Source of the DNA: Unio delphinus
Taxonomy: Eukaryota > Mollusca > Bivalvia > Unionida > Unionidae
Assembly: GCA_029339505.1 (NCBI GenBank)
Contig: JAQISU010000041.1
Coordinates: 4,133,501-4,197,500 of the forward strand
Direction of reading: 5' to 3'
DNA: 64,000 bases
The position numbers were made by a program, and so were the translations under genes. Numbering within the stretch: position 1 is the stretch's first letter; every line of letters starts with the position of its first letter. Under the pieces are notes generated by a model. That model ran no database searches. It saw only the letters and a program-made list of their open reading frames with translations, and was not told the DNA's origin. This document shows positions 22,441-33,802 of this stretch, piece by piece.

Positions 22441-22541
22441 GAGTAATTTTACAATTTTTAAAATGGAATTAAATGGGGTTTACTCTACTTAGGACTACAA
22501 AAAGTGTATGTACAGAGTTAATACAGTCGTGGTAATGTAGC

Positions 22542-22543
<2 letters not shown>

Positions 22544-22597
<54 letters not shown>
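22544..22597. repeat. (GT)n microsatellite
   Basis: About 27 GT units. Confidence 0.96.
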
Positions 22598-22600
<3 letters not shown>

Positions 22601-22970
22601 TTCACTGCACGCCTTATAGCTTTGAAACTGTCACACTCGTTCTACACCAGGATCTCTCCACAATTCAACGTCCTTTTATAAATTATATGTGGCACTTCTC
22701 TCAGTCACTCTTTGCAAAGAATTCAATATCTTACAGTGATGATCTCGCAATTTTCATTCAGCAACTGACAAAATATCCTTTAACGTTTAGAATCAAAATC
22801 CAATGTAGGATAACAGCAGCTGGATCTCTTTACAATCAGCCACTGTACAAAACCAGCGACTGTTCATGTTCCTACCACGTTCACAGTGACTTTCCAAATC
22901 TAATTCTACACAACGTACACGAGAACATCTACGATTTTTTTAGCTTTCTGCTGTAAACACAATTGGGACT

Positions 22971-23945
22971 TCATTTTCTCCGCCACCTTAGATTTGTATG
23001 AACGATATATGATCTCGCGGATCTCACGATATAACGCAGAAACGCCAAATCATCTTGAAAACTACTTTCAGCTCTATATTGAAACCAATTTACTGTTCCT
23101 ACGTAATCAAATGTTCCACGATACTTCCAAATATATTCTATCTTTTCTTGCTTTAAATCTTCTGCTTCTTCTTTGGACCTTTTAACATATGCCAAGGTCC
23201 AATTTTATGTTCATCACCATGGTATCTAATACATGAAACCGACATTTTCCCAATGATGACTCAGCATACTTGACCACAAAGTTTATACAAACCTTGAGAC
23301 AGAAAGAGTGGCTTTGTACAAATCATCTATTCTGACTCTTCAAGGAATATTCTATTGGATCTTTGTAGGAACTGTTTATAAATGGTCCACAAGGAATCTG
23401 CTCGCAAATGAAATTCCCAAAACGAAGTCACTAAGACACACACCACATAGCGTCAAATATTCAAAGGAAATAGTTCTTGTGAAGGATTTTTGTCATCCTC
23501 CAAGGTCTGAATACTGTCTTTGACTTCCTTCTGCGAAATCTGTTGCAACGCTACTGAAAAAGGTTATGGCAAGATAGTAAGCTTATGAACCCTCGCTAAT
23601 ATTTGTGAGAAAAATAGCATCATCTTAAGTGTCAGCCTTCTCTAATCTGGAAAATAGTTTTAAAAAAGAAATGGATGAATGACTGCTTTTTCGTTTCACT
23701 TGTATCTCAACAAGCTCTTTGTAAAGCCACTCTCTCTGCTCTACTCTAGAGGCAAACTACGAATTCTTCTGAACTAGTCATTTCACAGGAATGTCTTTCT
23801 TTTTGACGAAATATTCACACACTTGCCAAATGTAATCCAGGGGAAAAGGATCTCGAATAAATTTTATTTCAGTGTCTATTTCACCGCACATCACACATCG
23901 AAAAAGAGTTTCGTCTTGAGGCAATACCTCTTGTAAGTTGGGTTT
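22971..23945 (-). pseudogene. Antisense decayed coding region in the CYSTM intron, unknown
   Basis: On the minus strand one frame holds protein-like stretches separated by stops. At about 23790-23940 it reads LFRCVMCGEIDTEIKF and continues to VKKKDIPVK. At about 23625-23740 it reads REWLYKELVEIQVKRK. At 22971-23195 it has an intact, charged 74-codon piece starting MAYVKRSKEEAEDLK. The composition (CxxC, many Lys/Glu, aromatic residues) looks like an old protein-coding sequence rather than chance. I cannot name a family. Confidence 0.4.
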
Positions 23946-24077
23946 TTGTTATATATTCCTCTACGTTTTTCACATTTCTCTTGTAAGTTGGGTTTTTGTT
24001 ATATATTCCTCTACGTTTTTCACATTTCTCTTGTAAGTTGGGTTTTTGTTATATATTCCTCTACGTTTTTCACATTT
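23928..24077. repeat. Three exact 50-bp tandem units
   Basis: Units starting CTCTTGTAAGTTGGG at 23928, 23978 and 24028 are identical by eye, and a partial fourth begins at 24078. Perfect identity indicates recent origin. Each unit happens to contain a CTTGTAAGTTG splice-donor-like word. Confidence 0.95.
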
Positions 24078-24467
24078 CTCTTGCATTTCGTTCCATGGAA
24101 TTATGTGTGCCACTGCCACATTGTAGGTTAAAGTATTGGCATCTAAAACGTTAAAAGGGTGGGGGGACGTCAGTCTTCTTCAATGTCTGATCATTTGGTA
24201 AGTTAGTTTTGATCTGCGTATCCAGATATCAGTGGTTATTAATTAATGAATTATTAATTAATTATTAATACACTTGTATCTTGACAAACTATTTGTAAAT
24301 GCTTTTTCTCAGTACCAGAGACTTGTTCCCTTGTAGAACAGTAGTCAGGCAATAAGACTACTATTATTATGTATTATTTGAACTTGGAGTCCACATTGGG
24401 TACCTCATATTTTGGTAACTATTTGGCATTTTGGATAGTGAATATGGAATGCTGGCTGGTATAGGCG

Positions 24468-24882
24468 GTAACACAAGGAATTTTAGATACTGTGTAAATA
24501 TGTAATGGATGATTTATAAAATGTCTTGTGGTTTGCACTTCTTCGCTTACACTTTAAACCAACACAAGGTGTTTGGGATAGTGTGTGCGTGTGTGGTTTT
24601 GGATGGTTTAGGTGATGTGATAAGCAGTAGGTTTGTGAGATTACTTCTCCTGATCTTAAAATCTAAGCTAACACAATGTGTTTTGGATAGTGTGTGCGTG
24701 TGTGGTTTTGGATGGTGTAGGTGATGTGATAAGCAGTAGGTTTGTGAGATTACTTCTCCTGATCTTAAAATCTAAGCTAACACAATGTGTTTTGGATAGT
24801 GTGTGCGTGTGTGGTTTTGGATGGTGTAGGTGATGTGATAAGCAGTAGGTTTGTGAGATTACTTCTCCTGATCTTAAAATCT
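24468..24882. repeat. 109-bp satellite units
   Basis: One degenerate unit (from about 24468) is followed by three 109-bp units starting at about 24556, 24665 and 24774. Each opens with (AA)GCTAACACAA and continues TTTTGGATAGTGTGTGCGTGTG, then GGTGATGTGATAAGCAG. Confidence 0.92.
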
Positions 24883-26212
24883 TAGCTAACACGAGATGGT
24901 TTGGATAGTGTGTAAAGGGGGTGTTTGATGGTATGTAAGGTGCGTGAGAGTATTTTTGTCGCATTTCATCTTTTTTTGCATACACTCTAAGCTAACACGA
25001 GATGGTTTGGATAGTGTGTAAAGGGGGTGTTTGATGGTATGTAAGGTGCGTGAGAGTATTTTTGTCGCATTTCATCTTTTTTTGCATACACTCTAAGCTA
25101 ACACGAGATGGTTTGGATAGTGTGTAAAGGGGGTGTTTGATGGTATGTAAGGTGCGTGAGAGTATTTTTGTCGCATTTCATCTTTTTTTGCATACACTCT
25201 AAGCTAACACGAGATGGTTTGGATAGTGTGTAAAGGGGGTGTTTGATGGTATGTAAGGTGCGTGAGAGTATTTTTGTCGCATTTCATCTTTTTTTGCATA
25301 CACTCTAAGCTAACACGAGATGGTTTGGATAGTGTGTAAAGGGGGTGTTTGATGGTATGTAAGGTGCGTGAGAGTATTTTTGTCGCATTTCATCTTTTTT
25401 TGCATACACTCTAAGCTAACACGAGATGGTTTGGATAGTGTGTAAAGGGGGTGTTTGATGGTATGTAAGGTGCGTGAGAGTATTTTTGTCGCATTTCATC
25501 TTTTTTTGCATACACTCTAAGCTAACACGAGGTGGTTTGGATAGTGTGTAAAGGGGATGTTTGATGGTATGTAAGGTGCGTGAGAGTATTTTTGTCGCAT
25601 TTCATCTTTTTTTGCATACACTCTAAGCTAACACAATGTGTTTTGGATAGTGTGTAAAGGGGGTGTTTGATGGTATGTAAGGTGCGTGAGAGTATTTTTG
25701 TCGCATTTCATCTTTTTTTGCATACACTCTAAGCTAACACGAGGTGGTTTGGATAGTGTGTAAAGGGGGTGTTTGATGGTATGTAAGGTGCGTGAGAGTA
25801 TTTTTGTCGCATTTCATCTTTTTTTGCATACACTCTAAGCTAACACGAGGTGGTTTGGATAGTGTGTAAAGGGGGTGTTTGATGGTATGTAAGGTGCGTG
25901 AGAGTATTTTTGTCGCATTTCATCTTTTTTTGCTTACACTCTAAGCTAACACGAGATGGTTTGGATAGTGTGTAAAAGGGGTGGTTGATGGTATGTAAGG
26001 TGCGTGAGAGTATTTTTGTCGCATTTCATCTTTTTTTGCATACACTCTAAGCTAACACGAGGTGGTTTGGATAGTGTGTAAAGGGGGTGTTTGATGGTAT
26101 GTAAGGTGCGTGAGAGTATTTTTGTCGCATTTCATCTTTTTTTACATACACTCTAAGCTAAAACGAGGCGGTTTGGATAGTGTGTATATCTGATATGGGT
26201 GATGTTTCGGAT
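24883..26212. repeat. 106-bp satellite, twelve full units plus a partial
   Basis: Units start at 24883, 24989, 25095 and every 106 bp to 26155, with no length change. The unit opens AAGCTAACACGAGATGG and ends TTTTTTGCATACACTCT. Most units differ by 0-4 bases. The unit at 25625 opens with the 109-bp type start (CACAATGTGTTTTGG) and continues as 106-bp type, so it is a chimera. The two types share the first ~30 bases. Confidence 0.96.
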
Positions 26213-26217
26213 ATTAT

Positions 26218-26891
26218 TGTTACACGCACAGGGGTATTCACTTGACCGAGCGGTGTCAAAACCCTAGCGCGAGTCACGCTGGAAGTCATAAGTTTTCCCC
26301 AAATTTCCAAAGACTTCCATACAACTTGAGTTGTAAAATGGAAAGAAAGCCGTGTCTGCTATAATTATCAATCTTTGCTGTAATCAATGGGCGACCCAGA
26401 GGTGACAACTTGCCCAAGAGTCCATTAACCGCACTTTTGCATGGTTTTTATTCATTATCATCCGTTTTCCGTACCGATAGCTTGTCATGCCATAGAAATT
26501 ACACCAGTATTCCCTTACTAACTGGGAAATATTTAACTGCGCGACCCTAGGCCAGTCAATCCACAGAATTTCCGGCGTATCACGCTCATATACATACGCC
26601 CATTTTCCACTATGGCCACATAAACGGTACCTACCAAGTTCCAACTTATTGATTCCATTCTATAATTTACTGATTTCCAACCATAAATGCTACCTTTTCA
26701 ATCACAATACTTGTATACACCGCTGAATTTTAATATGGACTATGTTACTGAAAGGGACAGTCATTCGGCTTGTGCCTAAAATCACTACTAACGAACCCAG
26801 CATGGTTCAAATTCACTAACACTCCTCTCTGTGATGTTTTCTCCTACTAACTGACTAACTATTTCGGGCTAGCAACTCCAAATTTATTACA
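26218..26891. mobile_element. TG...CA element, copy 2 (solo-LTR-like, 674 bp)
   Basis: Begins TGTTACACGCACAGGGG, ends AAATTTATTACA, and is flanked by exact TTAT at 26214-26217 and 26892-26895. It is inserted in a 109-type satellite unit: the left flank GGTGATGT..GATA and right flank TTTGTGAG match the two sides of an intact unit. TG/CA termini with a 4-bp duplication fit a solo LTR of a Ty3-type element, but no internal region was found, so another non-autonomous element is possible. Confidence 0.82.
26384..26644 (-). CDS. ORF in TG...CA element copy 2, unknown protein
   Basis: 86 codons starting MELGRYRLCGHSGKWAYVYE, identical to copy 1 (9804) for 70 residues and then ending with its own C-terminus (MDSWASCHLWVAH). 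It is preceded by a TATA-like sequence in the same orientation. No family recognised. Confidence 0.3.
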   Translation of the reverse strand: MELGRYRLCGHSGKWAYVYERDTPEILWIDWPRVAQLNISQLVREYWCNFYGMTSYRYGKRMIMNKNHAKVRLMDSWASCHLWVAH

Positions 26892-26895
26892 TTAT

Positions 26896-27044
26896 GTTTG
26901 TGAGGTTTTTCTTATTTTACATTCTAAGCTAGCACATTGCATTTTATATAGATTGTTTAATGGATGGTATATAATTTGTGTGAAAGTATTTTGTTGGATT
27001 TCATCTTCTTTGCTTACACTCTATCACTCTATGCTAACACAAAG

Positions 27045-27139
<95 letters not shown>

Positions 27140-27285
27140 TTTATTTCTTGGTCTTACACTTTAAGATAACACATAGCGTTTTGAGTTGGAGGGTATAGGA
27201 TGTTGGATGGTATAGGTGGTGTGATGGATAGTAAGTTTGTGAGATTAGATGCAATTTTATTTTTAGCCCTGTCTCGTTTGGCCAT
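26896..27285. repeat. Degenerate right flank of the satellite with (GT)n(GA)n
   Basis: Two eroded units (around 26925-27045 and 27150-27260) continue the 106/109-bp pattern (CTAAGCTAGCACATTG, ACACTTTAAGATAACACATAG). They are separated by (GT)14 at 27047-27074 and (GA)32 at 27075-27139. Confidence 0.8.
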
Positions 27286-27408
27286 ATAGTGTGATTGTGT
27301 GTCTGTGTTCATATGTCTTTTTATTTTCCCCCACCATAAACTCACATCCCCTTATCAAATGTATATTGTATGCGGGTGTTTAATGGTGTGCCTTTAAAGA
27401 CATACTAA

Positions 27409-27410
<2 letters not shown>

Positions 27411-27455
<45 letters not shown>
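27411..27455. repeat. (GT)n microsatellite
   Basis: About 22 GT units. Confidence 0.96.
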
Positions 27456-27456
<1 letters not shown>

Positions 27457-27459
27457 TAT

Positions 27460-28770
27460 TTGGTGTTTGAATGTGTTTCTCTTTTCTATTTTTATATAGT
27501 ATTGTCTGTTCTTATGTAATAAGTTGACAAGAAAGCTTTTAACGTCGGTGCAACTATCATGTTTTGAATGTTTTATATATGACATGTATTTTTGTCTTAG
27601 AGGATGTTTTCCTTCACGTTCATGCTTTAGTCATATTAAGAGGATCAATAGTCATACCAACTATCGTCTATCTATCGACCTCAAAACGATTGAAAAGTTG
27701 CTGTAATTAATAAATAATATTAATTAATAAATACTTAATTAACTATTAATTAATAAATACTATAGTAAACGTAGATCAACTGCTGGAACATTTTCGTAGT
27801 ATTAATACATCTTTTCGTGACCACCAATTTTTTAAATAAAAATTAAGGATATTTGTAAAGCCTGGTATGGATTGGAAATATTCATACGACTTTTAGTTTT
27901 GTCCAATTTTAAAAGATTTTTTTTGGTAAAAAAAAACCAGATAGTTTTCAGTCTTCATTAAAGTCCGGTACTATTGCGGAAGTTTAGCGCTACTTTTAGC
28001 CTCTGTGATTTGAATATTAATATTCCAGGTTTTCTCAATCTCCGCTTGTGTTCGGGACATTTTCATTATTTTCAAACTACTTTAGTCTAAGCCATTATAA
28101 ATTTAATGTTCCGGGATATTTTTAGTCTGCTTTAAATTCTGGGACAATTTCATAATTTTAGAGTTAGTCACATCCATTAAAATGTTGGTTTTTCCTTTAG
28201 TATAGCTATTATCGTTATAATGATGCAAATGTATGAACACCACCAACATAATTTGAGGTCTAGGTAATACTATACAATGTATTTTCTTTTAAATCTCGGA
28301 TGCAAGAATATAGTCATTATGCAACAGGTATCTAGTGCACACGGCGTGCTAGATAGCATGTGTGCATCTGAGGCCATCCAAAGTGACATCCCCATGTTAA
28401 ATTTCCCTTATGCCCCATACATTTTCCGCCATTTTCACTATATAACCACATATCCCCCCCCCCCCAGTCGCCACATATAACTACTAATGACGGAGACTAA
28501 AATAAACTATTATGATGTATATCCAACAGTCAATTGAAAATGAACTAGTATAAAGTTCCGATAGTTGAAAAGGTATTCGATATTGTTGCAAAGATAATCG
28601 TCAAGAAACATTTACAAGAAGGTATGTTTATTGTACTAAGTTTATTTGTAGCAGACTGTTTATTCACTGACGAATGATAATTGACTCCGCAGTCATAAAA
28701 CTACTAGTTACAAGAACTTAGTTTCACAAAAACTGGATATGAATTTAAATTTAATCCGCTTTTTGATTAC
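27460..28770. other. Intronic stretch, nothing recognised
   Basis: AT-rich intron sequence with a TTAATTAATAAATA cluster at 27704-27765. No supported element or exon. Confidence 0.45.
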
Positions 28771-28771
28771 G

Positions 28772-28774
<3 letters not shown>

Positions 28775-28845
<71 letters not shown>
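28775..28845. repeat. (TA)n microsatellite
   Basis: About 35 TA units. Confidence 0.96.
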
Positions 28846-28847
<2 letters not shown>

Positions 28848-29063
28848 GTTCAACATTGTAATGCCATCAGTATTTTACAAAAATTCTAAGTACACTCTAT
28901 TCAAATTAATTTGCTCTACGTCAGAAGAAGAAATTTGCATTCATTAATGGCAGTAACTTTTCTTGAATATTAGATGTCATAATACCAGGGTCCAAATTCT
29001 GAGTTGTCTTTGGTTCTTTTGTTCAACCATTATTACTGTCGATTGTCATTTTTCTTTTTGCAG

Positions 29064-29160
29064 GGTGGTTGAACGGGATCGTTCCAAATCAGATGACGCC
29101 GCGTGCTGCCTTATAGCAGCGCTTGCCTGTTTGTGTTGTTGCTGCTTGCTGTCTGACTAA
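29064..29160 (+). CDS. CYSTM-type protein, exon 2 (Cys-rich membrane tail)
   Basis: Begins after TTTTTGCAG; the first G completes the Gln codon begun in exon 1. The 31 further residues read VVERDRSKSDDAACCLIAAL and end in a hydrophobic run with CLCCCCLLSD and TAA. A short polar linker followed by a Cys-dense hydrophobic C-terminal segment is the defining CYSTM module, expected to sit in a membrane as a tail anchor and possibly to be palmitoylated. A poly(A) signal follows at 29223. The in-frame join with exon 1 over 8 kb is the main support. Confidence 0.8.
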
Positions 29161-29222
29161 ATCGTGTCAGACGAGCATTGATTCTGATGAGAACCAAACA
29201 TTATATTCGGAAGATTCTGTGA

Positions 29223-29228
29223 AATAAA
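29223..29228 (+). terminator. Poly(A) signal of the CYSTM-type gene
   Basis: AATAAA 63 bp after the stop codon at 29158-29160. Confidence 0.65.
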
Positions 29229-29229
29229 A

Positions 29230-30280
29230 GAGCAAAATGAAGTTAACCATTACATATAAATCTTTTTCTGTAAGAGCTTTTTAGACACCTTAAGTTAGAC
29301 TTTCATTTCACACCTCACAGGCAGAATGTAAATGGATGTACACTGTAATGTATATCACATCAGTTTTCCACGGTTTTCAAGAAATGTGTTTTCAGGTTTT
29401 ATTTTTTTAGTTCAATATTTTTCGTGGAATCAAGTTTTTTTTCTGTATGAAAATTAATTTGTCAGACAGATCTTTTATATTTGAAAATGGGTTGTTCAAG
29501 CTCGACTTTTTTAATCATGTGTAAGTATTAGTGAAAATTCTTCAAGCTTTCGACTTTTTCCAAATCTACCAGCTTCTGTTCATGTAATCCTTCAAAACAT
29601 GAAGTTTGGTCTTTTGGAAAATCATGAAATTGATTTGTCATTGTGTGACAGCTTTCTTTTGTAATCAGTGTTTTCTTTTTGTATACGGAAGCTTCTGTTT
29701 TACATGTGCTTTTTAATTGCCAGATGCTTATGCGAAGATGATTTGAATTTATTTATATCACTTCTAGACTTATATTTCACAATGTGTCCGTTTCCAGACA
29801 AATCTGGCTAAATTACTGCTTTTATATTTATTTTTTTTACAAACATAATCATATACGTCTCTACAATCTTTCATGTTTCTGCTTTTGTTTCCACCGCCTG
29901 TTATAAAATTTGCGAGACACTGACATCGCTCATTCTGACAAGAGCTGAAGTGTCATCAAAGTTTGTATTTCTGTACGACCATATGTCCCAAACCCTGGAA
30001 GGGAAAGTTACCATACCGTTGACAGTAGAATCATTACACTAGCATGCACACTTGTCATCCTTTCGAAACTTTGGAAATGTCAAGGTTATTTGAAAATTTT
30101 GATTATGTTTCTGTATGGTCATGGATCCATTCGCCAGAGATGGATAACTATCATGACTGGACTGTGTGCAGAATCAGTAAATATGATCTCCCCTTCCACC
30201 ATCTTGCTCATGGTTACGATTTAATTCTGTATTGCGACAGTTCCATATGAATATCAATCATTATTGCACCGCAGAGCGAG
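29230..30280. other. Intergenic stretch, nothing recognised
   Basis: T-rich sequence after the CYSTM-type gene. The ORF at 30044-30250 (68 codons) has no recognised motif. Confidence 0.4.
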
Positions 30281-30355
30281 TAAATACTGACCTTTCATAC
30301 ACACGTAAATAATGACATTTCAAACACACGTAAATATTGACCTCTCATACACACG
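30281..30355. repeat. Three 25-bp tandem units
   Basis: TAAATA(C/A/T)TGACCTTTCATACACACG-type units start at 30281, 30306 and 30331. Confidence 0.9.
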
Positions 30356-30689
30356 CTCTCCTATTCTTGCTGTAACATTCGGATTAATTCATGTAAAAAT
30401 CTTTGTTTAATTTCATTTTAAAATTTAAAAACGTACCATATGGTGATAGGTTGTATATTCCCCTCTGATCCTCAGACAAGCTATAATTGATACGAAAGCG
30501 ACAAGGTTTAAATATTAAGTATGACGGCAGTCTATACGTATATACATATAATTCATTGGAATTTCTTATTTAGATAAAAAAAGAAAGAAAAAAATACAAC
30601 CGATTGCCTCCCCCCCCCCCGTTATAAAGCATGAGTGAAACGCTATTTACTGTTTTAATTTATTTTCTACTTCACTGTCTGTTTTACTG

Positions 30690-30923
<234 letters not shown>

Positions 30924-31178
30924 TGTGTTGTAAATACTTATGTCACATTTGTAGATTTTATTTTTGTAATAAATTGTTATCAATCAGTATTTGTTTTATT
31001 TGTTTTATCCGCCTTGAATTTATTCATGCATTAAAACAGAACAAGAACACATTTAGTCTGAATGCGTCTGTGTGTATGTGCGTGAAAACTATGGATTCCT
31101 TGTTGTTTGTATTGTAGGTTGAAATATTTCTCTTTAAATAAAAAGTAGCAAATGCGTCGAAATATCTATAAATAATTT

Positions 31179-31179
<1 letters not shown>

Positions 31180-31226
<47 letters not shown>
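31180..31226. repeat. (CTA)n microsatellite
   Basis: About 15 CTA units. Confidence 0.96.
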
Positions 31227-31467
31227 AATATCATTTATAGTAATCAATACATAAATTGACCTTATTGGACCATATTAAAATGTATCTACTACTACAAAAT
31301 TACTTGACTAGTCACACTCGAGAGTCTTAATTTCACAATTAAAAACTAATAGATTAGTGAGATGGTGCAGACAGATGGAAAACAATAGATACTGTAGCAA
31401 AATGTTCTGCACACTAAACCTAATGACACATTTCTACATTGCATTAAAATCAAACGTTTTCAGAGAG

Positions 31468-31822
31468 GTAATAGAAATATTTCACGAGTTTAACATGAAA
31501 ATAACATTCAAGAATCTAATAAGAAAGCAATAATGCACAAGATGACAATGAAAGCAGTATTTCACGAGTTTAAAATGAAAAACACATTTAACGATATAAA
31601 TATGAAAACATCATTTCACGAGTTTAACATGAAAATAACATTTCAAGAGTGTAATAAGAAAGCAATAATGCACAAGATGACAATGAAGGCAGTATTTCAC
31701 GAGTTTAAAATGAAAAACACGTTTAACGATATAAATATGAAAACATCATTCACGAGTTTAACATGAAAATAACATTTAACGATATAAATATGAAAACATC
31801 ATTTCACGAATTTAATATGAAT
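31468..31822 (+). repeat. 135-bp higher-order repeat of five 27-bp monomers
   Basis: The phrase GCAATAATGCACAAGATGAC recurs at 31527 and 31662, exactly 135 bp apart. Inside, 27-bp monomers start with ATGAAAA or AAGAAAG and end with CACGAGTTTAAC-like words. Since 27 is nine codons, an ORF (31533-31766, 77 codons) translates as 9-residue repeats of type MKxxFxxxN (e.g. MKTSFHEFN). At its right end the monomers continue without the higher-order pattern. Confidence 0.85.
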
Positions 31823-32079
31823 ACCGCCATGTCGTTATCTTGAAACTTTAATTTTACAACGATTCCCCCAGGGATATAAATTTAAGTACAGCGAGCAAAG
31901 TCGAAGATTAGCATGTACAAATGTTTTAATTTATTTTCATCAAAAAAATTAGCTTAGAGCAGTATTTTAGAAAACGTGCAGATTGACAGAATACTGTCAA
32001 TGATATTATTGCGGATATAGGCAGTATGCTGATTAAAATAGAACGGAACGCGGAAGGAACACAATATATCAATCAAACA

Positions 32080-33260
32080 TTCTTCCTTGAGTATGAGGCA
32101 CCGTTGCAGTCAAAATATGGTCCAATCGGGATGTTGCCATTGAACGTTTAATGTCCAGTATTCCAATTTTAAAATGTTTGTCCTTAAAGTTTCATTTTTA
32201 GGTCGAGATTTTACATTGTATCTATTGAATTAAACAGTAGAGGCTGAGTTATACTTTCTATGTCGAGGTTTTAGAGTGAGTCTTTTGAATTACATGGCGG
32301 TGGTTGAAACTTCAATATCATACGTCGAGAATTCCTAATTTACGTTTTGGTTAAAAGAGTTTATATTGAAAGTTATATTTCAAAAGTTGAGCATCTGTTG
32401 AATTACACAGCGTTGGTTAAACATTTGATCTCCAATGTCGCGTTTTTAGATTGTTTCTTCTGAACTACACGATGTCATATGTCGAAAGTTTTAGTTTATT
32501 ATGTTTAATCTCATTGATTGTGCTGAAAGTTCCATTTCGTATGCATCATATGTTGAGATTTTAGATTGTATCTCTTGAATCACACAGCGGTAGTTGGTCA
32601 GTTCAATAAACTTGTCAGAATTGCTCTTTTTATTTGGTGAAATGATGTGTTGGTGTTAAAAGTAACATTACACAATGTCCACTTTAACAATTCAAAATAA
32701 TATCGAGTTTAAAGATACATCATTCATGTATTCAGCTATGAGGCGCCATTACATTTAATGCATTTACAGTTTGAAAGATGCAATTCACGGGTCGAGAATT
32801 ACTATGAATTTCTTCGCTAGAGGTCGCTCTCGTCAACACACTGCTTTATTTTTAAACAAGGAGGCTGTTTCTCGTTGCTGTGAAATTCAAGAGGAAACAT
32901 AAATATTCGCCACATAAAATGGAACTTTCGTCACAAACAGTTACACACAACGTCTGAATTAGGGATTCGACATATGATATTGACATTTCAACAACCACTG
33001 TGTAATTCAAAATATACACTGTCAAACGTCGACATAGGAATCGAACTTTAAACCACCACTGTATAACTCAGTGTATAGAAACTAAAATCTCGATCTTGAA
33101 AAATGGAACTTTAAGGACATGCAATTTAATATAACATGTGATATCGGATTTCTCGACATACGACATCGAAATTTCAACTGCACCTTTTTCAATGGACCAG
33201 CTTTTGTCCACTACGGCGCCTCATACCTGAATGCCCACTTGCATCCACATATATCGATCA
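32080..33260. repeat. Degenerate repeat block with units in both orientations
   Basis: From 32200 to 32600 there are eroded units of type GTCGAGATTTTAGATTGTAT..TTGAATTACACAGCGGTGGTTGAA. From 32940 to 33190 the same unit appears inverted (CAACCACTGTGTAATTCAAA.., CGACATA). Likewise TATGAGGCGCCATTAC at 32738 is inverted as GGCGCCTCATA at 33217, and TATGAGGCACCGTTGC occurs at 32093. The symmetry suggests a large inverted-repeat element with internal subrepeats. The ORF at 33119-33466 is a by-product. Confidence 0.55.
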
Positions 33261-33338
33261 AAAATATGTCCCCGAGAGTCACTGCAATTTTATTTGCACC
33301 AAGATCAGAACATATTGCAAGAAGTACTGTATTAACCC

Positions 33339-33449
33339 ATGGCAGGGCCCCTAGGCTTCGAACTTCTTTTGAGCCCCTCGACATCCACTCGCGAATGGCA
33401 GGGCCCCTATGCTTCGACCTTCTTTGGGCCCCTCGACATCCACCCGCGA
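33339..33449. repeat. Tandem duplication of 55-56 bp
   Basis: ATGGCAGGGCCCCTA.GCTTCGA..CTTCTTT.G.GCCCCTCGACATCCAC.CGCGA occurs at 33339 and 33395 with few differences. A third, degraded relative (CATGGGCCCCTGCTC..GAGCCCCTAGACTTC) is at 33600. Confidence 0.85.
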
Positions 33450-33802
33450 ATTACGCGCTCTTTTAATTAATACAAACTTACCAAAAATGATTTTAAAAGG
33501 TGGAATTTAGTAGCAGTCTGATTGTTGTGGCATGGAGTAAGAATTTTTTTAATGTGGAATTTTCGATTATGCAGCATTGCCATGGCATGGCTAAAGGTTG
33601 CATGGGCCCCTGCTCTTGGTGAGCCCCTAGACTTCAGCCTAGTCAGCCTTATGGATAATACAGTCCTGATTGCAAGCATCTGCTTTATATAATCTCTTAA
33701 TTACATTACTGATTATTTGTAAATGTATAATATATCTCTATAAAAGAAGTAAAAGTAAATGCTTCAAGAGTGTAAATCGCTTTATATATGTGTGTAAATG
33801 AG

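Larger units (their letters stand above)
21096..29063 (+). other. 7,968-bp intron of the CYSTM-type gene
   Basis: GTAAGT donor at 21096 and TTTCTTTTTGCAG acceptor ending at 29063. It joins phase 2 to one completing base, keeping the frame into exon 2. The intron holds three SINEs, several microsatellites, a decayed antisense coding region, the 106/109-bp satellite and a TG...CA element. It is thus nearly 80 times the length of the 97-nt coding part of the second exon. Confidence 0.78.

Noticed and set aside
24883..26212. Regularly spaced repeats resembling a CRISPR-like array
   Set aside because: The whole 106-bp unit repeats with no variable spacers, so it is a tandem satellite in a eukaryotic intron.
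33119..33466. 115-codon ORF
   Set aside because: It spans an inverted-repeat block and a 55-bp duplication, with no recognisable protein signature.
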